64,000 bases of DNA from Eubacteriaceae bacterium. Lineage in GTDB: Bacteria; Bacillota; Clostridia; Peptostreptococcales; Anaerovoracaceae. Location of the stretch: assembly GCA_902362435.1 (NCBI GenBank), contig CABIWW010000012.1, positions 36,299 to 100,298 of the forward strand. The letters are read 5' to 3'. Positions 45,609-53,893 of this stretch are shown here, piece by piece (the stretch's first letter is position 1; each line of letters opens with the position of its first letter). Below the pieces are notes generated by a model. That model saw nothing but the letters and a program-made list of their open reading frames with translations, had not been told where the DNA came from and searched no databases. A program made the translations under genes and the position numbers.

Positions 45609-47465
45609 TCAGTCGGTCATTTTTTGCGGACAGTTCATACATGCTATCCTTTTCTGTTCTCTGCTCCTGCGTTTGCTCTCGTTTGATTTCTCCCTCCGTA
45701 TCTTCTTGGCACAAGCAGGACAATACCTTGATGCACCAGAGCCCGGGACATATTCAACGCCGCACACCGTACAATTTTTAGCGGGCATTGCTGCCCACCG
45801 TTTTGTAGGTATGATATGTAATTCATCGACAAAGCCGATGAATTTATAGTAAATCTTGATTTCCTGCTTCACTGTTCCGTCTGCCATCTTCTCACGCTCC
45901 GAAACAAGTATCTTGTCTATGAGTGCGTTTATAACTGTTGCATCCAGTTCTTTTAAGCCTTGATAATTTCGGATAAGGGCGAGGAAGTCACGGATTCCCC
46001 GTGATTTCTCGTAGCTTTCATTAAGAGTTTCCGTCACCTCTTTCAGCCTTGCTTCAATTTCAAGCTGCTCTTTCTGGTATTTCCCCGACATCATCTCAAA
46101 ATTCCGCTCGGTAATACGCTCCATGACCTTATCCTCGTAGAGAGAGGAAAACAGCCTGTCCAGTTCCGCAAGGCGTTTGTTCAGCTTCTTACGTTCTTTC
46201 TCTAATGCTTTCGCCCTGCTCTGGTCTGTTTCCGTGAGCCGCTTTTCTATGGCCCTGACCGCCTTTTCATCATTCACTGCCATATCCGCAAAACAGTTGA
46301 TGTCGGCAAGAACGGCATTGAATAAATCCCTTGCTTCTATATTGTGGGCACTACACTCGCTTCTTCCGTTTCTTGCATAATTATTACATGAATACTGTAC
46401 ACAGTCGATAATCTCTGGGCGTTTCCTCCTGTGTACGTTCATTGCCCGCAGAGCACATCCGCAGTCCACACACTTGATAACGCCTGCAAAAATATTTACA
46501 AATCCTCCCTTGTTCTGTGGAAGCCTACGACTTGTAATAAGCTGTTGGACAATATCAAATTCCTCCTGCGTGACTATTCCCTCATGGGTATTGGGTATCA
46601 CTTCCCATTCTTCGGGCAGCTTAGAGGGGCGTTTCTTGCTTTTCATATTGGCGGCAATCCGTTTGTAGCCTACAAGATTTCCCGCATATATCGGGCTTCT
46701 TAAAATGCTCCTCACGCTGTTCCCACTCCAAATATAGCGTTTGTCCTCGTTCCCCTCAAAATGACGTTCAAAGCCTGTTTCGCCACGCTCCGCCGCATAA
46801 GCGGCAGGGCGTAGGATATGCTGTTTATTAAGATGTCTGCAAATTTTGGCAACTCCATTCCCTTTTAATGCAAGGTCGAATATCTCTTTTACAACATGTG
46901 CCACTTTATCATCTATCAGCAGATGGTTGTGGTCGGCAGGGTCTTTGATATAGCCATAAGGGGCGGTAGTTCCCATGAATTTCCCCTGTTGAAACCTCGC
47001 CCGATATGCCGATTTTATCTTAACAGATATGTCAGCGGCATACATTTCGTTTAAAATGTTGCGGAAAGGCGTGATGTCCATAGCAGATTTATTCAAGGTA
47101 TCTACGCCGTCATTGACCGCTATATACCTCACGTTATGCTCTGGGAAGAAAACTTCCAGATATAACCCACAATCAAGATAGTTTCTCCCCAGACGGGATA
47201 AATCTTTCGTAATCACGCAGTTTATCAGACCGCTTTCAATGTCTTTTATCATATTCTGGAAACTTGGTCTTTGGAAATTTGTACCAGAATAACCATCGTC
47301 CACATACGTTTTTGCTATGTGCCATCCCTGCTTTTTCACATAATCCGTGAGGATGGATTTCTGTGTCGCAATGCTCGCACTCTCGTTATCCGTACCATCG
47401 TCTTTAGATAAGCGGCAATAAATGCCGACTAAATAGATTTTCTTTTCTTCTTTGATTCCTGCCAT
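45609..47465 (-). CDS. tnpX: Large serine recombinase (TnpX-like)
   Basis: 618 residues. The resolvase domain has the nucleophile region VGIYCRLSKDDGTDNESASI and the YVDDGYSGTNFQRPSFQNM and LSRLGRNYLDCG motifs. The recombinase domain follows, then a zinc ribbon (KCVDCGCALRAMNV) and a long coiled coil (KALEKERKKLNKRLAELDRLF). Its stop lies 5 bases inside the left end of the element, as in Tn4451-type elements. It excises and inserts the element by strand exchange at a short core. Confidence 0.94.
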   Translation of the reverse strand: MAGIKEEKKIYLVGIYCRLSKDDGTDNESASIATQKSILTDYVKKQGWHIAKTYVDDGYSGTNFQRPSFQNMIKDIESGLINCVITKDLSRLGRNYLDCGLYLEVFFPEHNVRYIAVNDGVDTLNKSAMDITPFRNILNEMYAADISVKIKSAYRARFQQGKFMGTTAPYGYIKDPADHNHLLIDDKVAHVVKEIFDLALKGNGVAKICRHLNKQHILRPAAYAAERGETGFERHFEGNEDKRYIWSGNSVRSILRSPIYAGNLVGYKRIAANMKSKKRPSKLPEEWEVIPNTHEGIVTQEEFDIVQQLITSRRLPQNKGGFVNIFAGVIKCVDCGCALRAMNVHRRKRPEIIDCVQYSCNNYARNGRSECSAHNIEARDLFNAVLADINCFADMAVNDEKAVRAIEKRLTETDQSRAKALEKERKKLNKRLAELDRLFSSLYEDKVMERITERNFEMMSGKYQKEQLEIEARLKEVTETLNESYEKSRGIRDFLALIRNYQGLKELDATVINALIDKILVSEREKMADGTVKQEIKIYYKFIGFVDELHIIPTKRWAAMPAKNCTVCGVEYVPGSGASRYCPACAKKIRREKSNESKRRSREQKRIACMNCPQKMTD

Positions 47466-47519
47466 ACTGTAAAACCTCCGTATCTGTCCTATCTGTTTTC
47501 ATGCCCCATTGCGTACATT

Positions 47520-47783
47520 CTAAGCGGACAGCCCCTCATTGTCGAAGGTGTCGCCCTCGGCAATCTTCTTCCGAATATCCTCGGAGATAATCGGGACAAA
47601 CGCTTCTGTAACGGTCTGTGTGCCGACATATTCACGGCTGATTATCATCTGCACTGGTGCTTTTGGCACGATACGCTTTCTCTTTTTATCTGCTTTCTTA
47701 TCCTCGCCCATACTTAAATCTTCCTTTCCAGACAGGGCAGGGAAGAGTTTGGAAATGTCCCCGCCCTGCCAATCAGATACCAT
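47520..47783 (-). CDS. Small element-borne protein of unknown function
   Basis: 87 residues. The start codon overlaps the stop of the upstream gene (TAATG). Basic centre (KKADKKRKRIVPKAPVQMII) and a C-terminal part VGTQTVTEAFVPIISEDIRK. Similar short proteins accompany recombinases in clostridial mobile elements; role unknown. Confidence 0.65.
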   Translation of the reverse strand: MVSDWQGGDISKLFPALSGKEDLSMGEDKKADKKRKRIVPKAPVQMIISREYVGTQTVTEAFVPIISEDIRKKIAEGDTFDNEGLSA

Positions 47784-48013
47784 TAATCCTCGCTGTTTAA
47801 TTCTTTCTGTAATGCTTTAAGGAGTGCCGCCGCTTCATCAGCGTTCAGCGTGATTCCCTTGCCGCACTTTTCACGGTTCGGGGAAAAGCTGCGGATGTCA
47901 TACTTCGGCTCTTTCCCATTCCATGAAATGAGATTGATTTCCTTTGTGTAGCCACTGTCGCCCGTAGACAATACTGCGATTTCCTTTACGATTTCATACT
48001 GGATTTCTCTCAT
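47783..48013 (-). CDS. YdbC/PC4-like single-stranded DNA-binding protein
   Basis: 76 residues. KEIAVLSTGDSGYTKEINLI and EPKYDIRSFSPNREKCGKGITL fit the YdbC family of PC4-like beta-sheet proteins that bind single-stranded DNA. In mobile elements such proteins may protect strands during transfer. Confidence 0.75.
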   Translation of the reverse strand: MREIQYEIVKEIAVLSTGDSGYTKEINLISWNGKEPKYDIRSFSPNREKCGKGITLNADEAAALLKALQKELNSED

Positions 48014-48058
48014 TCTCCATACCTCAACTCTCTGTATTTACTTCCCGAAAAAAGAAGA

Positions 48059-48913
48059 TTAGCGGCTGTCACGGTTGCGTTTCCTCTGCAACTCACGCTC
48101 CAAAAGTTTGATGATGGTTTCCTCCATCTGCTTCGGCGTTGTGTTCTTCGGAAAGTATTTTTTCAGCTTGCTTGTGTTGATTTTCAAGGTTTCTTTCTGG
48201 TTGCCCTTTTCCTCCGTCATAATCGCAAATATCGTATCCATGTCAAGCCGCCCGCTCTGGCTTAACTGTTTCATCCGCTGTGCCTGTGAGAGTGAGGGCG
48301 TTGCTTCTTCGCTCTCCATCGTGGCAAAGAGGTTTTCCTGCTCGTCTTTCTTCAAGAAGGACAGTTCCACCGCAGGCGTGAGGGCGATTTTCCCCTCGTC
48401 CACCATCTGCAAAATCGGCGGTATCAGTTCCGTCAGGCGGATAAAACGCTGCACGGTCATCCTGCCCACGCCGAAGCCCTGTGCCACCTTGTCGTCCGTC
48501 CGCAACTTCGTCACAACTTGTGACGAGGTTAAGTCTGTGCGGAAACCCTGCCGCTTCATGGCTTCGGATTTCATCTTGTAAGCAAACGCCCGCTCCGATG
48601 GCAGGATATTCTCACGCTGCAAATTGCTGTCTACAAGGGTGATGATGGCTCGGTCACGGTCTAAGGGCAGGACAAACGCAGGCACGGTATTTATCCCTGC
48701 AAGTTCAGAAGCACGGACACGCCGCTGTCCTGCAATCACTTCATAACCGTCCCCGTCCTCTTTCGGGCGTGTGATTATCGGCGTGACAATGCCAAATTCC
48801 TTGATGCTTTCCGCTAACTCTGACAGTGTTTCATCTTCTGCCACATGAAACGGATTGTCGGGGAACGGGTACAAGTCTTTGGTCTTTAACACCTTAAAAT
48901 CCTGTTTCTTCAT
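48059..48913 (-). CDS. ParB/RepB/Spo0J-family protein
   Basis: 284 residues. N-terminal ParB box: PFPDNPFHVAEDETLSELAE, GIVTPIITRPKEDGDGYEVI, then the catalytic/clamp motif AGQRRVRASELAGI; a central HTH (GVGRMTVQRFIRLTELIPPI) follows. No ParA partner is seen, so it may act as a regulator or nuclease-like factor rather than in partition. Confidence 0.88.
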   Translation of the reverse strand: MKKQDFKVLKTKDLYPFPDNPFHVAEDETLSELAESIKEFGIVTPIITRPKEDGDGYEVIAGQRRVRASELAGINTVPAFVLPLDRDRAIITLVDSNLQRENILPSERAFAYKMKSEAMKRQGFRTDLTSSQVVTKLRTDDKVAQGFGVGRMTVQRFIRLTELIPPILQMVDEGKIALTPAVELSFLKKDEQENLFATMESEEATPSLSQAQRMKQLSQSGRLDMDTIFAIMTEEKGNQKETLKINTSKLKKYFPKNTTPKQMEETIIKLLERELQRKRNRDSR

Positions 48914-48921
48914 TCACATAT

Positions 48922-49887
48922 CTACCTTTCTTTCGCTCTGCTTCTATGATTTTTCTGCAATTCTTCCAACACTTCGGGCGGTATTTTTGACAGCAGCCGC
49001 CCCATCTGCTCGTTGGTTCTCTGCAATTCAAATATCTTCTGATTCGCTTTCTGCACCTTTAGTTCCTGCTCGTACTTTTCATCACGCATACGCCCCGCAT
49101 AGTCTGATTCCTGCCCAATTCTCTCTTTCAAACTGTCGATATACGCCTGCTGTTTCCCGATTTCCTTAGAGAATTTCTCCACGTCTGGCAGCCATGCAGA
49201 GAGTAAATCTAACGCTTTATCCCTTTTCTTCCCTGCGTTAAAGGCGTTGATGTCGGATAGGGCAGACACGATTTCTTCATACTGTTTATCAAGCCTGCCG
49301 CCTAATTTATAGAGCCATGTGGGGACGTGTTTCCGCTTGGTTTCCATTGAGGACTGCCCCCGTTCAAGCTGATTCCACCGTGAGGACATCCGCTCATGGT
49401 AGGCGGTCTGCCACTCGGATAATGATTTCTGGTTGCCTAAGATAGCTTTCGCTGACAGCTTATTGTCTGGCGTAATCGGCACAAAGCAGAGGTGCATATG
49501 GGGCGTTCTCTCGTCCATATGGACGACAGCGGAGAGGATATTCTGCTTTCCAACACGCTCCGAAATGAAGTCAAGAGCCGTCTGGAAATACGCTTTTTGT
49601 TCTTCGGGCGGTAACTGGTTCATAAATTCTGGTGAAGCTGTGATGAGCGTTTCCACCATCATCACGCTGTCTTTCCTTGTCCTGCACCCCGCTTCGGCTA
49701 CCATGCGGTTAATCTCTTTCTTGTAGGTGTACTTTGGTGGTGCTATGAGATGGTAATTGTTTTTAGAGCGTTCCATATCTATATCTGGGTTGCTTTTGTA
49801 GGCTTCTTTCTTCCGCTCGTTGTGGCGTTCACAAGCCGCAACGCCGCCCGCTTTTCGTTTCTGGAAACGCAGGATTGCATAAGGCAT
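48922..49887 (-). CDS. MobV-family relaxase (TnpZ/Pre-like)
   Basis: 321 residues from ATG 49887, which has AAAGGAGG 9 bases upstream; the longer upstream frame runs through non-coding repeats and is rejected. MPYAILRFQKRK and RHNERKKEAYKSNPDIDMER are the MobV N-terminal motif, and HMDERTPHMHLCFVPI is the metal-binding HxDExxPHxH motif III. The C-terminus is a long coiled coil. It nicks oriT, presumably in the repeat region just upstream, and pilots the strand into a recipient through a helper's channel. Confidence 0.9.
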   Translation of the reverse strand: MPYAILRFQKRKAGGVAACERHNERKKEAYKSNPDIDMERSKNNYHLIAPPKYTYKKEINRMVAEAGCRTRKDSVMMVETLITASPEFMNQLPPEEQKAYFQTALDFISERVGKQNILSAVVHMDERTPHMHLCFVPITPDNKLSAKAILGNQKSLSEWQTAYHERMSSRWNQLERGQSSMETKRKHVPTWLYKLGGRLDKQYEEIVSALSDINAFNAGKKRDKALDLLSAWLPDVEKFSKEIGKQQAYIDSLKERIGQESDYAGRMRDEKYEQELKVQKANQKIFELQRTNEQMGRLLSKIPPEVLEELQKNHRSRAKER

Positions 49888-49916
49888 AGGCGGATTCCTC
49901 CTTTCTTTCGGCGGGT

Positions 49917-50476
49917 GACCGTCCTTTGGGGTGACAGCGGTGACGGTGGTGACAGCAGTTTTGGGATACCCCTGCCGACTGCCGCAACTGTCACCCTCAC
50001 CCCCTGCATGACGGTCATGTCGATGATGACGGTGTTTTTGGGATACCCCCCTCGCAAGAGCCGTCACCGTCATGCCGCCATTCTTTTATCCGAAGCCGTA
50101 AGGCGTAGGATAGCAGGGCACAGCCCTGCCTTAAGGGAGTCCAGAGGGAACGTCTGGCACACGACTTTGCAGGGCAAAGTGTAGTGTGTTACACCCTGTA
50201 AACGCAGTCGGAAAAATCGGAATGATTTTTCTGACCGCAGGGGTGGTTTTACACGACCGAAAAGGGCGAGTAAATCTCACGCCTGCATTTTGCGTTTACG
50301 GGGTGTTCTCCCGTAGGGATGACAGCGGCAGGGTATCCTAAAATCACTGTCACCACCGTCACTGCTGTCACCCGCAGGGCAGAGCCGCCAGCTTTACATG
50401 GCTTTAAGCGTCAATGACAGTAACAGGGGGGTATCCTAATATCGCTGTCACCACCATCACCGCTGTCACCCGCCCT
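49917..50476. repeat. Four copies of a ~45-bp repeat, two in each orientation (putative oriT/origin region)
   Basis: Copies around 49917-49965 and 50026-50072 end in TTTTTGGGATACCCC-type sequence. Inverted copies at about 50330-50377 and 50424-50471 carry GGGGTATCCTAA followed by CTGTCACCACCGTCACTGC. The last overlaps the 3' end of the ATPase gene, adding a repeat-encoded tail (RAGDSGDGGDSDIRI). Lying immediately upstream of the relaxase gene, these are candidates for oriT or iterons. Apart from them, 49888-50410 holds no gene. Confidence 0.65.
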
Positions 50477-51436
50477 CCTTGCAAGGGCAATCCGCCTGCC
50501 GTCTTTCCTGCGGCTGTACTGGTAGCAGATACGGTTCTCGCTTAAAAATGTGGTGCGGTATTCATTCAGCCATTTCGTAATCACCGTGGGTATGGTTTCC
50601 GTTTCCCCCATAGCGGCTAACAGTTCCGTTGCCGTGCCTATCCATTCTTCCTTATCCCTCATAAAATCCACCAACCGAAAAAGGACATCTGGTATCGTTT
50701 CTTTCGCAAGCTGCTCCTGCGTTTTCCGCTCCACAAGCTCCCAACGGCAATCACGGAAACGCAGCGTGTATTCCTGATAAGGCGTGTCCCTGCCCGTCAC
50801 ATACAGCTTGGCGGTGTCAGACGCACGTTTCTCCTTTTCCAGAACAAAGGTAGCGTCCGCACTCCCCGTTAATCCTGTCGTCCCAGACACCTTGTTGAAC
50901 ACGTCGCTGTCATTCTGCTTTCGGATGTGGTGTACGACAATGACCGCCAGAGAGTGCCTGTCGGCAAAGTCTTTGATGAGGGAGATGTCCCCATAGTCGC
51001 TTGCATAGGCATTGTCTTTTGAAGCTGTACGGACTTTCTGCAAGGTATCAATGACAATGAGCCTGCTGTCTGGGTAATCTTTCAGATAATCTTCAAGCTG
51101 CACGATAAGACCGTCTGACAGCTTGCAGCTTGCCACGGCAAAGTGGAGCCGCCCGCTTGCTTCGTCCGTCAAACGAAATAACCTGTCCTGTATGCGGCAG
51201 AACGTGTCCTCAAGGCAGAGGTAAAGCACATCGCCCTCCATTGTCGGCATATCCCATAAAGGGATTCCCTGCGACACGCATAAGCATAGCTTCAGCATGA
51301 GCCAGCTTTTGCCTATCTTCTGTGAGCCGCAGAACAGCGATAAGCCTGTCGGGATAAGGCTGTCCACCACAAAGGATGGTTTCTCAAGCGGTTCATAAAG
51401 GAGCGTTTCGGCGTTGACTGTCTGTAACTTCTGCAT
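50411..51436 (-). CDS. RepA-like AAA+ (RecA-fold) ATPase/helicase
   Basis: 341 residues with AAAGGAGG before the ATG. Walker A CGSQKIGKSWLML (about 36-48), Walker B SRLIVIDTLQKV, sensor VIVVHHIRKQND. This is the RepA/RSF1010-type hexameric helicase fold common in mobilizable elements, probably for replication of the excised circle. The C-terminal 20 residues come from the repeat and look like an accidental extension. Confidence 0.85.
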   Translation of the reverse strand: MQKLQTVNAETLLYEPLEKPSFVVDSLIPTGLSLFCGSQKIGKSWLMLKLCLCVSQGIPLWDMPTMEGDVLYLCLEDTFCRIQDRLFRLTDEASGRLHFAVASCKLSDGLIVQLEDYLKDYPDSRLIVIDTLQKVRTASKDNAYASDYGDISLIKDFADRHSLAVIVVHHIRKQNDSDVFNKVSGTTGLTGSADATFVLEKEKRASDTAKLYVTGRDTPYQEYTLRFRDCRWELVERKTQEQLAKETIPDVLFRLVDFMRDKEEWIGTATELLAAMGETETIPTVITKWLNEYRTTFLSENRICYQYSRRKDGRRIALARRAGDSGDGGDSDIRIPPCYCH

Positions 51437-52065
51437 GGCTTTCCTCCTTTCGGGCGGTGTCTTTGTTTTCGTTGCACATAGGCGTTGACCTCCTTAAAAA
51501 TAGATTTACTCCCACGGAAAAAAGTGAGAGTATGTAATGCCGCCAATCCCACACAAATAAAAAACAGATTTCTTTTTCGGGCGGTGTCGGTCACGGTTGG
51601 AGATATTTCTTCAATTTCCGCCTTTACTTTCTCCTTTGCAATCGCAACAGATTTCTGTATTGCCGAAGCGGTGCAATGCTCCATAGCGGCGATTTGGTAA
51701 AAATTGAACTCATACTCGTAGTAGAGCAGGAAACGCCGCCTTTGTATCTCTGGAAGGCTCCCAACCGCCTTATAGAGCGTTTCATTCCGTTCTTCCTCAA
51801 CCATGCGTTCATCAAGGCTCTTAGGCACACGCAACGCCCGTCTGTAAAGGGTTTCGTCCCATACCTCGTTAAACTCCCTGTGCCGCTCGTCCCATTAGAA
51901 AAGATTCCTGTTCCTGCGCTCCATCTGCCGAAACTCCATAAAGAACTGTTCCGACACTTCCAACTCGTGGGATTTGCCCTGCCCGTCCTTAAAGCTGATA
52001 AAATACCTTGTGCCGCTTTCCGTGGATTCCTCCCGAAGCGTGTATGCCTTAACCCTGTATGCCAT
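51313..52065 (-). pseudogene. Sigma-70-like regulator interrupted by an in-frame TAA
   Basis: From ATG 52065 (GGAGG upstream) the frame runs MAYRVKAYTLREESTESGTR to RRNRNLF, then TAA at 51897-51895, then continues in the same frame as WDERHREFNEVWDETLYRRA and a sigma region-4-like HTH (FNFYQIAAMEHCTASAIQKS). In the intact relatives I recall, a Gln (CAA) stands at the stop, one transition away. The far C-terminus overlaps the ATPase start and does not look like protein, so a second lesion is possible. Confidence 0.72.
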
Positions 52066-52148
52066 CCTGTTGTCCTCCTGCAAAAAATGAGTGAGGGGAT
52101 TTCCATCCCTCACCCAGTAGCCCGCAGGATGGCAGGCTGTTTTAGAAG

Positions 52149-52574
52149 CTATAAAATTTTCCGCAGCTTCTTCCGCAGATGGTCTAACCTCGCATAGATG
52201 GCACCAGTCGTCAAATGCACAAGCGGGGCAATCTCCTTTGTGGAATACCCCTGCATTTTCAGCAGGACGATTTTCAAGGTACGCCCGTCCACCGTGACTA
52301 ATACTTGATAGAGATTTTCGCTCTCAATCTCTTCCAGTAACTCCGCAACCGTACCCACTTCCGCCTGCCGCTCCCTGCCTGCCATGTCCTCAAGATATTC
52401 CGCAACGTCATTCGTCCATCGGTAAAACCGCCTGTTGGAATTGAAGTCTGCCCTGTCCGCCATGCGTATCTGCTCAATGGTCGCTTCATCAACGCCGCAC
52501 TCACGCAGCAGCTTTTCCTCCGCTTCTTTCCAGATACGCCATTTCCTGTCCTCCCGTCCGTGGTTGTATGCCAT
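52149..52574 (-). CDS. Sigma-70 region-4-like helix-turn-helix protein
   Basis: 141 residues from ATG 52574 (GGAGG 8 bases upstream). N-terminal charged helices (REDRKWRIWKEAEEKLLREC), then a sigma-4-like HTH at the C-terminus: VLLKMQGYSTKEIAPLVHLT followed by TGAIYARLDHLRKKL. Such short sigma-like regulators are typical of clostridial conjugative and mobilizable elements. Confidence 0.78.
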   Translation of the reverse strand: MAYNHGREDRKWRIWKEAEEKLLRECGVDEATIEQIRMADRADFNSNRRFYRWTNDVAEYLEDMAGRERQAEVGTVAELLEEIESENLYQVLVTVDGRTLKIVLLKMQGYSTKEIAPLVHLTTGAIYARLDHLRKKLRKIL

Positions 52575-52668
52575 TCTTACTTCCTCCAATCAGAATTGAT
52601 TGAGAGGGCAGAGAAAAGCCCCCTCATCTTCCCAAAGGAAAAAACAAGGGGGCTGAACGCCTTAAATT

Positions 52669-53181
52669 TTAATTTTCTATTATCTTTCTTAGTTTTATTA
52701 GGATTCTGGCTTTGCGTTTGTTTACAACGCTCTGGGTTATGCCCAACCTCGCCCCGACTTCACGCTCGGAAAGTCCGTCAAAAAAGATTGCCTGTATCAG
52801 CTCCTGTTCACTATCCGACAGCAAAGGCAGGGCGGCTTTCAGCCTGTCCACCATGACCGCATTGACAACGGTTTCTGCAATGTCCACCGCTTCATCAGTG
52901 ATAAAGTCCAGAGGATTCCCCTCGCTGTCCGTAAATCCGTCGAGAGATAGCAGTCTATTCTTTGTATCTAATTTTTGCAGATAACGCCACCGTTCCTTGT
53001 CACGGTAGAAGTCTGTGTATTGCTCCCTCACGACTTCAAGCAGACAGCCTTGAATGGGGATAAACAGCTTGTCCATATAGGTCTGGTCGGATTCCCTGCA
53101 ACGGCAGAACTCCGTGTAGGATAATTCCACATAGCCGCCACTTTCTCTGATATATACCTTTCTTGGTGCATATTTCACCAT
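52669..53181 (-). CDS. Sigma-70-family regulator of the mobile element
   Basis: 170 residues from ATG 53181 (GGGAGG 5 bases upstream). Tyr/Arg-rich N-terminus (YAPRKVYIRESGGYVELSYT) and a C-terminal region-4 HTH (FFDGLSEREVGARLGITQSV, KRKARILIKLRKI). It probably turns on transfer genes. First of the sigma-like trio in reading order. Confidence 0.82.
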   Translation of the reverse strand: MVKYAPRKVYIRESGGYVELSYTEFCRCRESDQTYMDKLFIPIQGCLLEVVREQYTDFYRDKERWRYLQKLDTKNRLLSLDGFTDSEGNPLDFITDEAVDIAETVVNAVMVDRLKAALPLLSDSEQELIQAIFFDGLSEREVGARLGITQSVVNKRKARILIKLRKIIEN

Positions 53182-53668
53182 AAATACCTCCCATCTGAAT
53201 TTTTGAAATGTAAAAAATCCAGATGGAGAGGCGGAGAACGACACCGCATATCAGAAACAGCCCTACGGCACTTTCCAACAAAAATCGACAAAAGAAAAAC
53301 CGCAAAGGCTCTGTGACCTTTACGGTTATAGGAAATAGTAATTCTATTGTATGGAGATTGTACTTCTACTTTCAAGGTGAGAAGTACCGTTGCACTGGCA
53401 GAAATTTTTTTAACTGGTTTCCTGCCGTTCTCTGATATGCTATGTATTGATAAATTTTGCTTCGTATGAGCAGATAGATAACTGCCCGAAAAAAGGACAT
53501 AAAAAAATCCCTCCAAATTTAAAAACAAATTCAGAGGGTAATTTAGGGTATAACAAAATAACCCACCCGAATATCGTTTTTTTTATTTGGTGAGTTTGTT
53601 CTTTCAAATACGAAACAAAAAGAGCCGATGATTCGTGAATTGTTCCACAATTTCATCGGCTCTGCGTC
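53182..53668 (-). terminator. Non-coding stretch with two terminators behind the KTR gene
   Basis: No gene. Minus-strand hairpin AGAGCCGATGA with its inverse (53663-53653 and 53631-53621) followed by TTTTTG ends the tet/KTR unit. A second hairpin CCCTC-GAATTT / AAATTT-GAGGG (53539-53508) followed by ATTTTTTTATG is a backup. Another palindrome near 53365-53392 (TACTTCT...AGAAGTA) is probably part of the sigma gene's promoter region. Confidence 0.7.
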
Positions 53669-53842
53669 TTAAGCGTCTGGCTCTTTGATGACAGTTATCT
53701 TCAAGTTGTCAACTTTAATCAATCTTTCTTGTCTGCATTTTGGACAATAAAGGGGATAATTCTCCAAAACAGTGTCCTTCCTAATTTTATTACGGGTTTT
53801 GCTCCCACAAACAGGACACAATATCCATTCGCATTTCATCAT
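53669..53842 (-). CDS. Cysteine-rich KTR-domain protein
   Basis: 57 residues, too short for many gene finders. MMKCEWILCPVCGSKTRNKI then LYCPKCRQERLI: two CxxC knuckles and the Lys-Thr-Arg signature that names the family. Such proteins occur just behind tetracycline resistance genes in Tn916-like and related elements. Role unknown; a small zinc-binding regulator is likely. It starts 52 bases after the tet stop. Confidence 0.88.
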   Translation of the reverse strand: MMKCEWILCPVCGSKTRNKIRKDTVLENYPLYCPKCRQERLIKVDNLKITVIKEPDA

Positions 53843-53893
53843 AATTAGTCTCTAATCCTTTCAAATCTCATTTTATATGACTTTTGCAAGCTG

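Noticed and set aside
49888..50073. N-terminal extension of the relaxase by 62 codons
   Set aside because: It translates the TGTCACC repeats; the true start at 49887 has AAAGGAGG.
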